From Hetaerina americana (taxonomy: Eukaryota > Arthropoda > Insecta > Odonata > Calopterygidae), in NCBI GenBank assembly GCA_022747635.1, contig JAKTNV010000024.1, positions 5,756,665 through 5,820,664 of the forward strand: a DNA stretch of 64,000 nt, written 5' to 3'. Positions 46,276 through 58,045 of the stretch are shown here, in pieces. The position numbers were made by a program, and so were the translations under genes. The notes below the pieces were generated by a model. That model had not been told where the DNA came from, ran no database searches, and worked only from the letters and a program-made list of their open reading frames with translations. The stretch's first letter is position 1. Every line of letters starts with the position of its first letter.

Positions 46276-47370
46276 GTGGAGGTTTTTAGACCGTTGGATT
46301 AATATCCCACCGGCGTGGTAGACGAGGTGACCGCCGCGGACTAATTGGGAGCCGTTAACTATTAGGTCGGTGTGCGTATCTTTATTCCCATTAATTGATG
46401 ACCATGTCGGCGCCGGTAACTATTTCCTAGCGTCCGCTTTCTCACAGATTGTCGAGGATTGATTATCGAAGTGGGGGTAGCCAATTTTTTTTCCTTGTGG
46501 AAATTGGGGTATGGGGAATTGCCAACAATAAATGCGGGGAAAGGAAGTTATTTCGTACTCACTCGAGTATGGACCTGATAAGTAGATTTATATGATGCAG
46601 GTGATCAACTTTGAATATTAATTATTAATTTTCAAAATAAACGCTCGAAACTAATCAAAACCTTACATTCAATCTCCTTATTGAGGGATTAATGGCATGG
46701 GGGGAGTAGAGGGGCCTTCGTTGATCCCCATTTAGTTTAAACGTAGAAGTGTACCAGGATAATGGAATTTCGGAACTTAAAAGGTGATAAATTAACTTTC
46801 TACACGTGGTTATTCGTTCCATCTGTGTAATTTAGTGGTAAATTATATTATCAGTTTTAATGCTGTTTAATATTTAAAGGCCAGGCTTAATGGAAAGACC
46901 CTTTTTAAATGAATTCGTAAAGCATTTAAACGGCTTTAAGGAACTTTTCCCTCTAGATCGCTCTTTCGTTGGAGAATCATTAATATTCATCAAGGGCACT
47001 ATTCTGATTACGGCCCACAACTTGAGACGATGGTAACGTACTTCACTTCCTTCGTAAATTTCTTATTACTCTCGTCGTCAAGGAATTTCCAGTGTTATGT
47101 ACACAGGCAACTACCAGGTGGCTAAAACCTCATTCAGTTATCGTTCTACACCTATTTCTGTTTTATGTGTAGAGGAATTTAAGAAAACATTAAGCAAGAG
47201 ATGCCGAGCGGGAACACTGTCGCATAATGGCTGTGCGAAGTGAGATGGAAAGAGGGGCTCTATTATTGGAGCGATTTAGCAAGATTAAGGGTAAGTTTTT
47301 GATGGATTAAGGGGTTAAGTAATGCTACACTTATAAGCCCAGTGTAACACGAGTGCTTTCTCGGGACTAT
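46276..47370. other. AT-rich sequence, nothing recognised
   Basis: No supported feature. Confidence 0.45.
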
Positions 47371-47499
47371 ACTAAACAAAAGATAGGATTAACTAACTAA
47401 TAACTAAACAAAAATTAGGAAGAAGAGCAGTGAATAAAGATTATGTTTACGATAGAATGATATTGATGGTGATATGAGCAAATCCAAAAAAATATTGTA

Positions 47500-48200
47500 A
47501 TGTAGGTCAAGGAGAAGGAGAAGGTAGAATTAGAAAATTAGTGATTGAGTGGAAAAGGTAGATAGCGAGTAAGGCCAAATAGACGAAGAAATTGAGCTGA
47601 TGAAGACATTTGATAGTTGTGGGGGATCGGAATGTCGTCGAGAGCATAGTGAGAGATGGGATTGGGGAAAGAGGGAGTTTAAAAGCGAAGAATGACCGCG
47701 GGAAAAAAGTTTCAAGTTTAGAAGGACCAAATGTTTAATAATAACTAACGCCCTGTTCAGAAACCACGACAGGCACGAATAGATATGTAAATTAACTGGA
47801 GATACATGCAAATATCCTTCAGATTGTGGCGCAAGAGCCTCAAATCGGATCTTGATTTGAGCCCTCATTAATCATTTAATGCTTATCAAGTGTAAGTAGG
47901 ATTCAGTCGGATTATAAAGAAGGGAAAGTGATTACAAAAGTGAAGGTAGAACCTTTTACCAGACCAAAAAGTAAGAATCACCAGAAATAATTTGATAAAA
48001 ACCGTGAGCGGGGATAATAGAAGGACATTGTGACGTTCTTAAATCATTCTTAGCGAATGCTGCGAAGGAAACGTTAACAGGATCTGAGTATCTAGCTGTG
48101 GATTATAGGCAATGTTGAAATTAAATATTCATTAAAAGAAAACGAGAGCCGTGGACCAAATGAAATCGAAGAATTAAAAGGTGGAAAGAACGGAGCCAGT
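47500..48200 (+). pseudogene. Degenerate LINE endonuclease-domain fragment
   Basis: The plus strand, read across several frame changes, gives a counterpart of the conserved GDWNAVV block (VGDRNVV, near 47612-47632), then a Gly/Leu- and Lys/Asn-rich segment ending NDRGKKF (near 47690). A segment like LIITNA-F-NH follows near 47730-47770. This is the order of the central part of exonuclease-endonuclease-phosphatase domains in EEP-RT LINEs, and it overlaps the region seen on the minus strand at 12.4-12.9 kb. Beyond about 48200 the similarity fades; a Lys/Arg-rich linker may continue to about 48300. It is non-functional. Confidence 0.65.
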
Positions 48201-48299
48201 GTACGAAAAATATCGCTGTCAGAAATACGGCGGGAAACTAGTAACGAAACTAAGAGAGAAAGAGAGGGGAGAGGAAATACTAATAATTATACTTCAAGT

Positions 48300-49900
48300 T
48301 ACGAAATGTGGAAAGAGACATGGTTCGTCGATCGAGTATTGAAGTTGAAGTTAATGTTTAGGGTTGTGTACAGTTTAAGCAAAAGGATAAAGGAATATCA
48401 CTTGAATTTATTACTGTCGTCATTGACGATTAATCGAGTCGTGGAGCGTTTAAGAATTAAATGCTCAACCTGTCTTTGCTTGAAATACCAGGATGGATGT
48501 AATGAGAAGGTAAGGTCGTTAAGAGTAAATCTCCAATCATACTTTTCCATGTTATTGCGGAATGTAAACTAACTTCTACGAGAAAAAAATAAACTAAGGT
48601 GGCAATGAAATGCGGTGTTACAGGAGAATGGTGAAATTCTATTGGTAGCAAAGATGGGATTCCGGGCTTTATGGAGGCACCAATGAAGATGACTTAACGA
48701 AGAGTAGGGAGAGAATAATCCGGCAAAAACGTCTGCATCCTCATGTTATCTGGCAGGATCCTGTATGCGGGGGTGCAATGGAATTTGCCTTTAGGGGAGT
48801 TTTATTATGGAATACGGAACACAGTTTGGTGATAATGTATTTAAGATCAGTAATTGGGGCGTTTGTGCCTATCGCCTTGAATTGATTATTGTCAACATTT
48901 ATGTGGAGGGTAAGCATGAAATTGCCTCCTGAGATCCATTCAGCCGCTCTTATTGGGCTAGCTTATGATATTATTTGTAGGCCTAACTATTCACTCAATG
49001 AACGAAATCCATTAACTAATATGCAACCCATTAATTATTTTTTTATTATTTACCTTTTTTATTCGGAAATCTGATATTATGTTATTCGGAAGATTGCTTC
49101 ATTTATATCCATGAAAATATTTATATCGTGTTGAAAATATACCATATATAAGCACTCATTTTCAGAAAAATGCACCAACCGCATTCGTCATTATTGCCTC
49201 GTATACTCAGTAATGGAACGCATAAAGAAAGATCGATAAAAGATAAAACTTATTGTTTATATTATCTTTATCCATCCTCCTTCAGCTTGTGTTCCATTGC
49301 TGACTATATGTGTACATTTATTCTTTATTATCAATATTCATCTATACAATTTTTCCGTTGCAATCGTTGAAGGGTGAATGCTGGATAGTGACTGAAGAGG
49401 ATCAGATCTCCTTCGTTTGCTCGAGCGAAAGATTATTGTGAAATGAACACTGTGGATGAAATGAAAAAGTGGTTTAAATTTCTTTTGCAAATTACGCTCG
49501 AATATTTAGTGGCGCTGTAACTGATTGGAAGCAGTCAATCATGTGATAAGGTTTGTTTTGTTCAATCATGCGTCGATGAATTGAATCACTCTTTGCCCTA
49601 ATGCTACTATAAGTTACCTTTAAACATGATGCTACAGCAGACAAATCAGAAGTTATTGATTTTCCTATACGTCAAAGGGATAAGTGGTCGAGTGTCAAGC
49701 TTTGATGTGGCTCTCGACCTTACGGCTAATTACTTGCCGGTATCCTTGAAGACGCCTCGATTGAATCGGGCGATTTTATCAATAACATCTTTGCCCCTTC
49801 GAAGGAAAGACGGGCGACGTCCATTCCCCCTTCCTCCTCGAGGCTTAACAGTCTTTCCCCTTGTTGATGACTGTAGTTGAGTGCCGTCTCACATCCCGTC
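48300..49900. other. Unique sequence, nothing firmly recognised
   Basis: The open frame 48306-48572 (plus, 88 codons) could be further decayed LINE sequence, but I cannot align it with confidence. No other feature is supported. Confidence 0.4.
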
Positions 49901-49909
49901 GAGGAAATA

Positions 49910-50075
49910 ACAGTTTCTGCAGGCGAAAGAAACGGCTCTCTCCCCCTATCATCCACTCTTTCTTTTCTCCGTTCTCTCCCTCCCTTTTTCTTCCTTTTGT
50001 CCTCCATTTTCCCCATTTTCTTCTCCAAAACTGCCGCACTCGTCTTTTCCAGTCAACCTCCTCCCCGCCCTCTTT
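49910..50075 (+). other. Short pyrimidine-rich island
   Basis: C/T-rich plus strand with TCCCTCCC and TTCTTCC runs. It is smaller than the other islands, with the same polarity. Confidence 0.45.
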
Positions 50076-53000
50076 AGCAGCCCGGAATGTGACTCAACGT
50101 GGGGACCACGATGCCATTAGTCTCTTGTTTGCAGAAGCCGAATCTCTTTGGCCTCTTTTTCGAGCCTTGGCGTACCTCGACCTTCATGAGTGCCATCTTT
50201 AAAAGACACTAAGCTAAGTGACGTTTTGCTCTTCCGTGGTCAAAATTTACGTTACGAGTAGTAAAGGCTTTGCACAAAGCGTAAAACATCTCATTACATC
50301 TTGTATATTACAAAACCTTAGCATATCGCAGATACTTAACGTTTATTTAGGAAAGTGAAAAATTGGGCGGAATAAATAATGCGGGTGAAATAAATTATGG
50401 GAATTTGAAGTCTGATCTTACGTATCCTCAGCATTTCATCGATTTCCGAAAATTCAGAATTTGTTTTCATATTTAGTAACTGCAGAGTTTGTGTGCGTAA
50501 TATGTGCCATATTGTGCCCGCTAATTTAACAATTATGGTAATTTTAATGAAATTTGACCAATTATTAAAACTATATTATATTAACTATACTCTGATATTC
50601 TCTATTATCATTATTATTCAGTTAACGAAATTCAAATAAAATGTATGATGAATCATCTGTAAGATTCTTTAGGGAACTGTTGTTAAGCTCTCTTATCGAA
50701 GCTAATATTTTTTAACGTGCGTCGAAATAGAATTCGAGATGCCACGTGGATATCGCCTAAAAAGTGGGTCCAGCGTTAGCAAGAGTGGTTGGATCGCCAA
50801 ATTTCCGCATCGATTAAACCTCTTCCCGGAAATTTTGGTTTGAAGAAATCAATCCATAATTCCGAATGCACGAGACGGAGAGCTGCGAGTTATTAACTTT
50901 GGCTACGCTATTAATGAACGGCCGTCATGTGTCTTCCTTTAACCAATTAGATGATTTGTACTTGCTTCTACCTAATTGGGCATGCGCTAGTATTGGATGT
51001 CGACTCATGTTAGCACAGCGGATACCATATTTCTAGAATTTAAGGCAAAGAAGAATTCGGATAGGACCCCTTTCAATCAATATGAGATTAAGTTAGTTCT
51101 TGAAAAAATATGACTTTCGAGCTTAGTTGACATCGATAAAATTATTAAGGCCTCACGCAATATCGATGGACTCTGCAAGGGTGATTGAAAAGGAAGATAG
51201 ATGATTATTTTTGTTCGGTAATATGATATGTCTCATGATATTGCTACCTTGCATTGGTAGGTTTCGGTCAGTCTCCGAAAAGAATCATCTATTCACTCTT
51301 GGGTCTTTAAGAAATAATTCTGCCCAAGGTAAATACATTTTCTCTTACTGTTGGCTTCGTTGGTCCAACTAGCTTCGACCTCATTCATGCCATACAAAAC
51401 ACCTGTTTACTTCCTCTCTTTTCCCCATTGACCCAACCATCTTCCTCTACACACAGTCTTCGACACCCACTGCCGCTCAATATATTTTCCTTTCACTTTT
51501 CCTGCCTTCTTTGGAATTACCCACCGGCTTTTTCTGGCCTCGATGGTGTTAGGGTAAGTTCTCCATCCGCTTTAGAGGCATTGGGTTTAATTCTTGATTC
51601 TGGGCGTTTGTGAATTCAATTCTTATTATTCCTTCTTCAAAGATTCAGTTTAGAAGGTAAGAAATTTGATGTTTTGGGACCGGTAAATTTATAAAATTAA
51701 AAATGAACCTACCATTTTCCCCAAATGAAATAAATAATTCCTTTTTCTCATTTACCTTACGTTCAACATCATTTTTCTTTCTTCCCCACATTTCAAAATC
51801 CTCCAGTCTACGTTCAATCTCTGTCCTTAAGTGAAGGTTTCAGAATCACGTGACGCCACGTCACCTTTCACCAATTCTTTACGTCTGCACTCGTAGTTCC
51901 GCTCAACCCTTCCCTGGCTAGTTACTTAAATTGGTGCACTACCCCGTACAAATTGTGGAAAAATGATGTCGCCTTCATTCACGCCACAATTGAAACGGAA
52001 AGCATACATGAATGAAGTGGGATTATTCGTTGGTTCTAGTCTGAGGGGCCCGCCACTGCTACCAACCGTATCGCTTGGGAGAAATTTAAGGCATTATCGC
52101 CGTCGGCGATTTCCACTTTACCTCTATCGGTGTATCTAACGCTGCGATGTTTGCTCGGAACCCTAATAAGTTCTTGTGTCATCAACTCCTTCATCGACGC
52201 CAGTCCTCTGACAAACTTAGTCATGTTTTAAGTGTATCTTCAGTCGTGTATCCGCTCCATGGGCCTACTCTCTCGCTTTTCCTCGCAGGCACCCTTGTCA
52301 TTCCCCCACTTTCGCATCAAATTGGGCACAGCGCAGCAATTCAACGGTGTCTCCCGGGAGTCGGGGGAGGGGGGAGGAGTGACGTGGGTGGTGAACTTGG
52401 GCAAGTCTTCAAAGGAAAACCGCCGACGATCTCCAATGTGCAGAATTCAGGCGTAGGCGGCGTGGAAAATGCCGTGGAAAAAGGAACACGATATAACAGC
52501 GCATCTCCTGACGTCTCCCGTTTCGCGAGTTGTTTTTGCGGCCGCTAATGAAGACTTAAACGGCTTCTCATCGCGTTTACGGATCCATTTCCTTCTCTTC
52601 TTTCTTTCCGCAACGACAAGCCTTGGTCGATTCCGTCGTGCGGGAAAGGTTTCGCCTCGGTAGCTTGCTTCACAAAGGTCGAGTTTTCACGTGTCACCTT
52701 GGGTGTGGAGATGAGTTCTGCTGGCTCCTTTGAGGTATAAATGGGGCAGGAATGAGATCGTTTTTGTTTGCGTGAGGCGAATAAGTATTTTTTAACGACC
52801 AACTGCGCTCACCTTTGTTCATGTTAACTTCTTGAGCTGATGCTTATTTCAAATGTTTTGAAATATAGCCGAACCAGAAATATCATAAGAGATATCAATC
52901 GTTTATTTGATTTCTTACCCATAAACAAAAACGGAATGTGATTTAAATCATCATTATTCGGAGTGAACTTGAGACTGGTCGGGTATCTGTCCCCAATCCT

Positions 53001-53930
53001 ACCAAAAGCACGGATTCTTCAATTTTGCTCTTGGCATTATTATATTTCTGTTGTGTTTTCCCATTCGTAATTCACCAAGTTCCCATCCATCATATCGTCG
53101 GGAAATTGATATCTGGTATTTTTAATTTGAGTTTGATTTTAACTCTGTGACTTAGCGTTACATCATCATATTCCGTTGTACATGGGCTGCGTGGTATTCT
53201 AGTGGACGAATCACTCACCGACGGAAAACCGAGTGAACCCTGTGGATAACCATTGTTGAAACGAGTTGTGTAATTGCTCGAGTATTGTTTGTTTCTGAAA
53301 AAATGTAAAACGGATAAGGGAAAGGATCAGGTCCCTTGGGATCAATGTGGGAGATTCACAAACTGTTCATGTTCACGATGTGAGCTCAAGCATAGCCCGT
53401 CAAGGCCAATCTTCGAGTTGCACGCAAATATAGTTTAATTCACCAATAAGCTCTAATACCACGTTTGACTAATAATAACATTGTTAGGTCACAGAGTAAT
53501 CGATACCTGAACTTGTGCCAATGGTCAGTACATCTTGGTAAGCAGTCGTTATCTGTAACGAGTTATTGAGCGAAACAGAGTGTTGGTGGTATGATGAATG
53601 ACCGCGAGTGAAATCACGGGAGAGGATACTCAACGCACATTCCACAATAGGATCGTAGCCTCCTTGGCAAATTCTCTGCTTTCGTGACTTCGGTGGAAGT
53701 CTCCGCATTAAAAATTAGTTGGAAAGAACGAGATTCGTGGAAACGATCGTCTCCCTTCCCCCCCGCCTCGACTTCCTGTCAAAGTTTGAGATCCTCGCAT
53801 TCCTTTTGCGATGCAAATCAGACTGCAGGCATAACGAATCCAGACTTCCCCAGATGTGTCGAGGGTCGCATATTAAAAGTCTACTGATCCAAGAGGGAAT
53901 TTCTGAATATGAGACAGCGAACCACTTAAA
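50076..53930. other. Unique sequence, nothing recognised
   Basis: AT-rich up to about 52 kb, then moderately GC-rich to 52.7 kb. The open frames at 52147-52548 (plus) and 52036-52224 (minus) show no known domain. A short G-rich patch lies near 52356-52380. Confidence 0.4.
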
Positions 53931-53961
53931 GAAAACGGGAGAGGGAGGGTAGTTGCGTAGT

Positions 53962-53998
53962 TCGGGGGGGGGGGGAGGAGGAGGCGGGGGAGGGAGGA
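53962..53998 (+). repeat. G-rich purine tract
   Basis: A run of about 12 G residues followed by GGAGGAGGAGGCGGGGGAGGG on the plus strand. The G runs would satisfy a G-quadruplex pattern. Confidence 0.85.
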
Positions 53999-53999
53999 T

Positions 54000-56590
54000 G
54001 GAGAGAATAAAAAATAAGGCGGAACCCGGTGGTGCCCCAAGGGCACTTTTTCTTCCGAAAAAAATTATGTAACGAGCAAACCCCGAGGTTTTTTTTATTA
54101 TACTTCTTGGAATTCGTAACCAGTTTTCCTCCGATTTCAAAGCACTAATGGTTACTGACGGATTTCCAAGGGCCTTGAAAAAAACACTTATTTCATCTCC
54201 CCGCATTCCTGTCGAAGTGAGCACTCCACTTATATAAACATAAATGTCTGCTTGTTAAGTACAGGCTTACCGCTGGCTCCCGATCCTCACCATCCGTACA
54301 AGGTGATGATCGAGTTACCGTGCCGTCCGATTCACTCACATGCTGACAAGGCGAGCAGGAATATTCGTTCAGTGGAGCGGTATGCTCGTCATTTAGGTTT
54401 CGGTCGGAAACTCGAGCCAGTGTCAAAGAGATTAGGTCGGAGTGTGCGAAGAGTGCGAAAGGCGAGACGCTTGGGTAAACATCAAACGATGTGCTCCAGC
54501 GATGAAATTCCTCCTTGTATTCTTTTGAGAAGATTAAACTAAAAAAATGCATCCTTCAATATCCGGAAAAATGATCGTCGACTTGCATTCTGTTTCTCCT
54601 TGAGCTACAGGTACCATACTCGTGATGAGTTTTAAGGGTAACATTTTCCATTCGTTAAACGAATGCCCCTAACAACTACTGCTTGTAAATTTCTGTTTCT
54701 TGTAAAAAAACTATTTCTTGTAAGCCTTTCAGAAAAAGAAAGTAATGAGACCAACAATCATATCAGACTAAACAAGAGGAAATTATTTGTAAAACTGGTT
54801 GTTTGGAATATTATGGTATACTATATGTAGACGGAAGATCGAACATCGAAGGGTAGGAGAGAAATAAATTCGAGCTGCATAAATATGTACTTCGAATTGG
54901 CTAACAAAAACAAGTTTTTCAAAGGAACAATGTAACTCTCAAGCATTGGAAGATGCGGAGAAGTGCTGGGTAAAAGAGGAGAGCAAGAATATTTAATAAT
55001 GGTCGTGGTGAAATGGATTTCCATTCGTACGAGAAAATGACAAGAAGAGCATCTGACTGAAGTACGTGTATGGCTACATTGATAGCCCGTTGATGAAATA
55101 AATGCAGTTGAAAGTACATAAAATCTATCCATTTCTTCTGAAATAAGCGTCGCGTTTTCATTCAGTGATCTCTTGATTGTTGTTGTAAAGAATCGCGAAA
55201 TCATTTTGGCAATATATGAAAATCGTTATTATTGTCATAAAAAAGAATGCATAGACGGTGACAAAACGCTGTCAAAGTCTAAAGTGCTGTGAATACAATT
55301 ATTTTCCTTTAGCGAAGAACCTTCGACCTTCCTGAGTGTGAGACATCGTTTTTGAGATTCTGCTGTGTTATAGAGGAAGACATACGTGTAAAGCCGCGGA
55401 AATATTGTCCTGTTGCAAGAGTTTCACAAAGCATGTTCAAAATGTTGTAATAACGCTCCAGGGTGGAACCCGGTTTGGAACTCAAGGTGGCACGAGGCCA
55501 TAATAAATCATCCGCTCATGTTGACAGGCATCCGACGACTCGGCAATGAGTAGCCTAATTAGGGATTGATGATCACCGGGGCACTCCATACTGTAGGATG
55601 TTCTTTTATGGCAAAAACCATGAAGGACCCTTTCAGATGCGTTAATGTTTACTCGGAAGTTCTAAGATGATATATCTATTTTAATGATTAAGGTATTCAT
55701 TTCATTCATTAAATAACTACGATTTGCAAAGAGAATCTCTTGTTTGTTTGCGAAGTTTACCTCTGGATAATTACATTTCAGTCTGAAATTCGGAGACATT
55801 TTCCGGTCTGGACCTTATATTCTCACCATACGGATATTGAATAAACATAAGACGCATGAATGATGCACGGTAATGCAGATCGTGGACCATTCATACACAC
55901 GTTTGAAAACTAGCTACCCGTTAAATTATAATATATGGTACCACTTTTTCTCTATACATTCCTTTACAATTTGTTCACTATTTCACGTAAAAATGGCATG
56001 CGAATAAATAAAACCCAGGACTGCCTTTTTTCTGTCGTAATACATTAACATGACTATTCGTTGGAACAGACTATGAAGTGAGTGCCAGTCGTCAAAGATT
56101 ATTTATCATTAAAAATTGTATCGCAATATGGTGAACTCCTTACGGATTGGTTGAGGGTGATGTGTAGCTTGCGGTTCAAAGACAATGTGTTGAGGCTTCC
56201 AGTTCCACTTCACGAGTAGATTTGGAGAAATTGTTTCTACTGGACTTTCATTTGATCGATTTTAACTACGGAAATGACTTCATTAATCATAAAATGCCGG
56301 AAACACATATCTGCTTTCAGACCCTTACCCAATGCGGCAGGTGGCTTTGACGGACTGCCCCTTGCCTCTACCCATCACATTCCTTCGATTTCTTTTCCTG
56401 ACAGTGCTGACCGATCCATTGTAATAAAATTTGGTGTCTCAATTTGATCTCTTTCGGCGTTTGAATTGGCTGTCATTTATAAACGAATCTCTCCCTTTGT
56501 CAATCGCCTGCATATGTTGAATGGCAACATGAAATAGCAATATATACGAACACAAATACCCAATTAACATCCCGTCGGTGTTGAATATTT
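54000..56590. other. Unique sequence with a 17-bp palindrome
   Basis: Only a small palindrome stands out: CATTCGTT-A-AACGAATG at 54649-54665. Open frames at 53715-54224 and 54821-55204 (minus) are unrecognised. Confidence 0.45.
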
Positions 56591-56594
56591 TTCA

Positions 56595-56820
56595 GAGGCA
56601 TCTCGATCCCTACTTGAGGTGCTTTGTGGGGGGCACTTTGAGTGAGTACGCCGTCCGTCGGATGGGACGTTAAGCTGCGGACCCCTTGGCGCCTTTCGTA
56701 AAGAGTAGGCTAATGCCGACGCCGGGTTTCTCTCCACCCTTCATCCTTTCCTGTCCATCCCCTATGGCGCAAATGACCTCAGCTGTCGGTCGCCTCCCCT
56801 AAATACCACTACTACAAATA
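56595..56820 (+). mobile_element. SINE core, copy B (same core as 9685-9900)
   Basis: The plus strand matches the minus-strand body at 9.7-9.9 kb across GAGTGAGTACGCCGTCCGTC, the CCCCTTGGCGCCTTTCGT block, GCCGGGTTTCTCTCC, CCCCTATGGCGCAAATGA and an ATACCACTACTAC tail. Copy B has a few extra bases (CTTTCCTGTC) relative to copy A. No tRNA head precedes it in the same orientation. Either the head was lost by 5' truncation or the core moves independently. Confidence 0.85.
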
Positions 56821-56837
56821 CCCAAACCCTAGTTGGC

Positions 56838-56922
56838 TGAAGAGAGCCCGACTAGACGGGACTCGTACCCGCGACCTCAGAATCAGCAGGTGAGGATTTC
56901 ACCCCGTCACCACAGAGCAGGG
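56838..56922 (-). repeat. tRNA-like head, minus strand, next to SINE core B
   Basis: The minus strand reads CTCTGTGGTGACGGGGTGA (A-box-like), then TGCTGATTCTGAGGTCGCG and GGTACGAGTCCCG (B-box-like), the last starting near 56868. It is tRNA-like in order and spacing and points toward the neighbouring core, whose own tail points toward it. Whether it belongs to a separate short SINE or to a rearranged composite is undecided. Confidence 0.55.
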
Positions 56923-57034
56923 GAAAAAAATTCAAAAGCCTTTATGGAAATATAAAATATGCTTTTTGAAAAATAAAGAACATGAATTTTTCATGATTAT
57001 CCACGCAATATTTCAATTATCCTACTTAATTTAC

Positions 57035-57071
57035 GCAGAGTGAATTGACGTATTATGGCAATTCACTCTGC
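57035..57071. repeat. Perfect 13-bp inverted repeat (hairpin)
   Basis: GCAGAGTGAATTG (57035-57047) and CAATTCACTCTGC (57059-57071) are exact reverse complements around an 11-base loop. Below an internal loop, further pairing (CTT-ATT with AAT-AAG) could extend the stem, giving a hairpin of about 60 nt. Confidence 0.82.
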
Positions 57072-57319
57072 CGCGTCAATAAGCATTATTATGCTTTGTT
57101 CATATCATTTAATGCCCCAAAGGAACGGATGCACTCGGTAAGCGATTTCGATCAGTTAGAAATTACGTTTCCGAAGACTTTGCCAGAGTCAGTTCTGGCG
57201 TCAATCCGAGTGCCACTTCCATTCCGAGAGGATCAGTTCATCAGTGCATGCGCACGTAATGGCCGTCGTCGCCGGCCTCGGGGCAAACGATTCCGCGTGA
57301 GCCGTGAGGGTTCTGGAGC

Positions 57320-58045
57320 TTTCCCTCTACCACTCCCAAACGAATCTTTCCTCCCTCTTTGTCCCAATGCAGTCTCCCGCATTGCCTCCGCTCCGTGGCA
57401 CCTTCCCTCCCCCTCACCCCACCACCTCCCGAGGGCCAATCCCGGTGGTTCGATCATCCTGATCGGTTTCCCCGCCAGCCCACCGATATGACCGTCTCCT
57501 TTCAACCTCCCGTTCTTCCCATCCTCCTCCTCTTCTTTCTCTTCCCTCCACCTCCATCCCTCTTGTCCCGCGCGGCCCTTTCGCCGGGGCGTAAATTTCT
57601 CCCCCGATAACTGCGAATGGCCGGCCCGTGGTGCTCCACGTCCCGCCTCAACGCCCGCTTGCCCCCTTCCATCCCCTCCCCGCACTCAACCGGGCCCTCG
57701 CTCTCCTTCATCCGAACTCAAACACACACACACACAGGTCCGCGGAGAGATGTCGTAAAAACCTTTAAAAGAAGGGTGGAGAGAGGAAAAAAGAAAGAAA
57801 ACCCGTCCGTTCCCGGAGCTGTAGGGGTAAGGGCGGGAACGACTTTTATGACCTACGTGAGACTGAAAATGCTTCCACCCATGTGCCTCCCTCCGTGCGT
57901 ATTTACTGTGTAAGTTGGCGTATTTTCTCTCCGTCCCCTCCTCTCTCTATCCGTCTGTCTTTCTGCCCACTCCAACCCTTACTCTTACTTCCCCCCCCCC
58001 ATGGGTCGTCTCCGTGCTCCCCGACGTGCACTAATCCTCCCCAGC
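57320..58045 (+). other. Pyrimidine-rich CpG-containing island 9
   Basis: C/T-rich plus strand from about 57320 to 58045, interrupted by a purine-rich stretch near 57760-57820. It has an (AC)n tract at 57721-57737. Overlapping open frames on both strands (for example 57233-57685 minus) are low-complexity and are not called. Confidence 0.55.
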
